Position numbers and translations under genes: made by a program. From Jiella mangrovi (GTDB lineage Bacteria > Pseudomonadota > Alphaproteobacteria > Rhizobiales > Rhizobiaceae), in the NCBI RefSeq assembly GCF_017815135.1, contig NZ_JAGJCF010000020.1, positions 20,551 through 84,550 on the forward strand: a stretch of 64,000 nucleotides of DNA. The letters run 5' to 3'. This document shows positions 62,840-64,000 of this stretch, one piece after another. Below the pieces are notes generated by a model. It worked only from the letters and a program-made list of their open reading frames with translations. It had not been told where the DNA came from and searched no databases. Each line of letters starts with the position of its first letter. Position 1 is the stretch's first letter.

Positions 62840-63802
62840 ATGCCTCATACAATCGCCTTCTATGTCCATCAGGGTCACCAGCTCCTCGATCTGGCTGGGC
62901 CGCTTGACGCGTTTCACGCTGCGAACACAGCGGCCAGCCGCCCGCTTTACGCAACAAGCGTTCTGTCGATATCAGGCGGTGAGGTGTGCGGTGGGACCGG
63001 CCTGCCGATTGGCACGCATCCCGCCACCGAGGCAAGCGTCGACACGTTGATCGTCGTGGGCGGTCGATTCGAACGGTTGCGGGATGCGGACGAGGTGGCG
63101 ATGGTACGGCGTCTTGCATCCGCGGCGACACGCATCGCCAGCGTTTGTACAGGCGCATTCCTCTTGGGCGAGGCGGGGGTGCTCAACGGTCGTCGCGCTA
63201 CGACACACTGGTCGCGTACAAACGAGCTGCAACGAAGTTTCCCGTCTGCGAGTGTCGAACCAGATCGCATCTTTGTGGCGGACGGACCTGTCTGGACATC
63301 CGCCGGCATCACGGCTGGCATCGATCTGGCACTGGCCCTAATCGAAGCGGACCATGGCACAGACCTGGCGCGGACCGTTTCGCGCGAACTTGTCGTCTAC
63401 CATCGCCGTCCAGGCGGCCAGTCGCAGTTCTCCGCCTTGTCTCTCCTAGAACCCGACGCCGACCGGATGCGTATGGCCCTTGCCTTTGCACGCGAGCATT
63501 TGGCTGAACCGCTCCCGCTCGATCGTCTGGCTGAGGCTGCTCGACTGAGCCCTCGTCAGTTCGGACGCGCCTTCCGCCATGCGACCGGAGAAACGCCTGC
63601 CAAGGCCGTGGAACGTCTTCGCGTCGAGGCGGCGCGGCTGCGTTTGGAGGAGGGGATGGAGTCCATCGAGCTGATCGCTCGCAGCGTCGGGTTCGGCGAT
63701 CCCGAGCGGATGCGCCGGGCTTTCGTGAAGCGCATTGGTCTTTCGCCTCAGGCGGTGCGTCAGACAGTCCGTCCGCTTTCCGGCGGTCGCGCTGTGGGCT
63801 GA
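62840..63802 (+). CDS. GlxA-type AraC-family regulator with a DJ-1/PfpI-like domain
   Basis: This 320-residue protein starts MPHTIAFYVHQGHQLLDLAG. Residues about 1-190 form a DJ-1/PfpI-like effector domain, with Cys in IASVCTGAFLLGEAGVL. Residues about 210-320 are an AraC-type DNA-binding domain (LDRLAEAARLSPRQFGRAFR, IARSVGFGDPERMRRAFVKR). It is divergent from the cysteine hydrolase gene and probably controls it. Confidence 0.9.
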   Translation: MPHTIAFYVHQGHQLLDLAGPLDAFHAANTAASRPLYATSVLSISGGEVCGGTGLPIGTHPATEASVDTLIVVGGRFERLRDADEVAMVRRLASAATRIASVCTGAFLLGEAGVLNGRRATTHWSRTNELQRSFPSASVEPDRIFVADGPVWTSAGITAGIDLALALIEADHGTDLARTVSRELVVYHRRPGGQSQFSALSLLEPDADRMRMALAFAREHLAEPLPLDRLAEAARLSPRQFGRAFRHATGETPAKAVERLRVEAARLRLEEGMESIELIARSVGFGDPERMRRAFVKRIGLSPQAVRQTVRPLSGGRAVG

Positions 63803-64000
63803 AACGTCCACATTGGGTTGGAAGCGGATGGACTGCTTAAGGCGGCGGCTTTCCCGCCGCCGATCGGCTCGAATGGGTGGAAAGCAGCCATTCGCGAGTC
63901 CGCCGACAAATGGCAGCTATGCGGACAAAGTTGCCTTTCGCTCACTGACTTCAAAAGTCGGGTTTGACTTGAGAAGCGGACACATTTAGCTTGAGAACGA
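63803..64000. other. Terminal intergenic region with a strong hairpin
   Basis: No gene is seen to the window end. A perfect 8-bp inverted repeat GGCGGCGG/CCGCCGCC with a CTTTC loop lies at 63841-63861, without a T-run. Repeated motifs of the form GTCCxxATTGGGTxGxAAGCGG suggest a dispersed intergenic repeat. Confidence 0.4.

Noticed and set aside
63841..63861. Strong GC hairpin as an intrinsic terminator of the GlxA-type gene
   Set aside because: No T-run follows on either strand, so termination is not supported; kept only as a hairpin.
1..64000. CRISPR arrays, tRNA and rRNA genes
   Set aside because: No regularly spaced repeats, tRNA-like cloverleaf or rRNA sequence was noticed on either strand by eye; a tool search could still find a short tRNA.

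Overview
The window is about 60% GC DNA from an alphaproteobacterium and reads as accessory, plasmid-type sequence. The main evidence is a repABC-like replication and partition module with an antisense-RNA gene between its second and third genes, a Ti-type TraA relaxase-helicase, HWE-family histidine kinases, decayed IS3-family elements, two toxin-antitoxin pairs and many broken genes. Rhizobiales and Sphingomonadales both fit, and the sequence alone does not decide between them. No rRNA, tRNA or CRISPR array was seen.

Layout. 1-1.8 kb: a decayed sugar/nucleoside ABC permease joined to a decayed IS3 copy. 1.8-6.1 kb: a small aromatic-catabolism-type cluster (IclR regulator, ABM-VOC fusion, EthD protein, FAD monooxygenase, MarR regulator with twin operators). 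6.1-8.4 kb: a stretch with no clear gene, then a 1.26-kb IS3 element. 8.4-25.9 kb: a sensory island with a soluble PAS chemoreceptor, a GH13 glucan enzyme, a transglutaminase, a GAF/PAS HWE kinase with its receiver, a short LOV photoreceptor, a 1136-residue CheB-CheR-PAS-HWE protein with its receiver, and two MHYT cyclic-di-GMP proteins. The second MHYT protein is destroyed by an IS inside its GGDEF motif. 26-28.9 kb: small plasmid genes and a decayed ParA plus ribbon-helix-helix pair.

29.4-35.4 kb is the replicon core: repA, repB, two 20-bp palindromes that look like parS, an antisense RNA of about 58 nt with its own promoter and terminator, and, where repC should be, an unusual 278-residue winged-helix protein. 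A giant tyrosine recombinase follows, frameshifted just before its catalytic tyrosine. 35.5-45.6 kb: a PIN toxin with a DNA-binding antitoxin, a broken metallophosphoesterase, a GIY-YIG protein, small membrane proteins, orphan genes, a candidate oriT, TraA and ParDE.

46.1-51.2 kb holds the strongest candidate new system. It is a compact operon with an XRE regulator, a 43-residue protein, a SIR2-like NADase, a HerA ATPase, a KTSC-domain protein and a PD-(D/E)XK-like protein. SIR2 plus HerA is a known anti-phage pair; the two extra genes are fixed to it by a 4-bp overlap and a 1-bp gap. 52-55.9 kb: an envelope/stress operon (DUF3618, YqjE-like, tail-anchored and YihY proteins). 56.1-57.0 kb: a serine resolvase with a palindromic operator, translationally coupled to a broken WGR gene. 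57.4-59.5 kb: an AT-rich cassette encoding a MoxR-type ATPase and a partner that may be a vWA-like protein. It sits against a umuC gene cut after about 26 codons, with umuD and a perfect palindromic operator beyond it. The end holds a DUF2958 gene (a decayed copy with the same leader lies at 51.5 kb), an arginase-family gene with one amber codon, and a divergent cysteine hydrolase / GlxA-type regulator pair.
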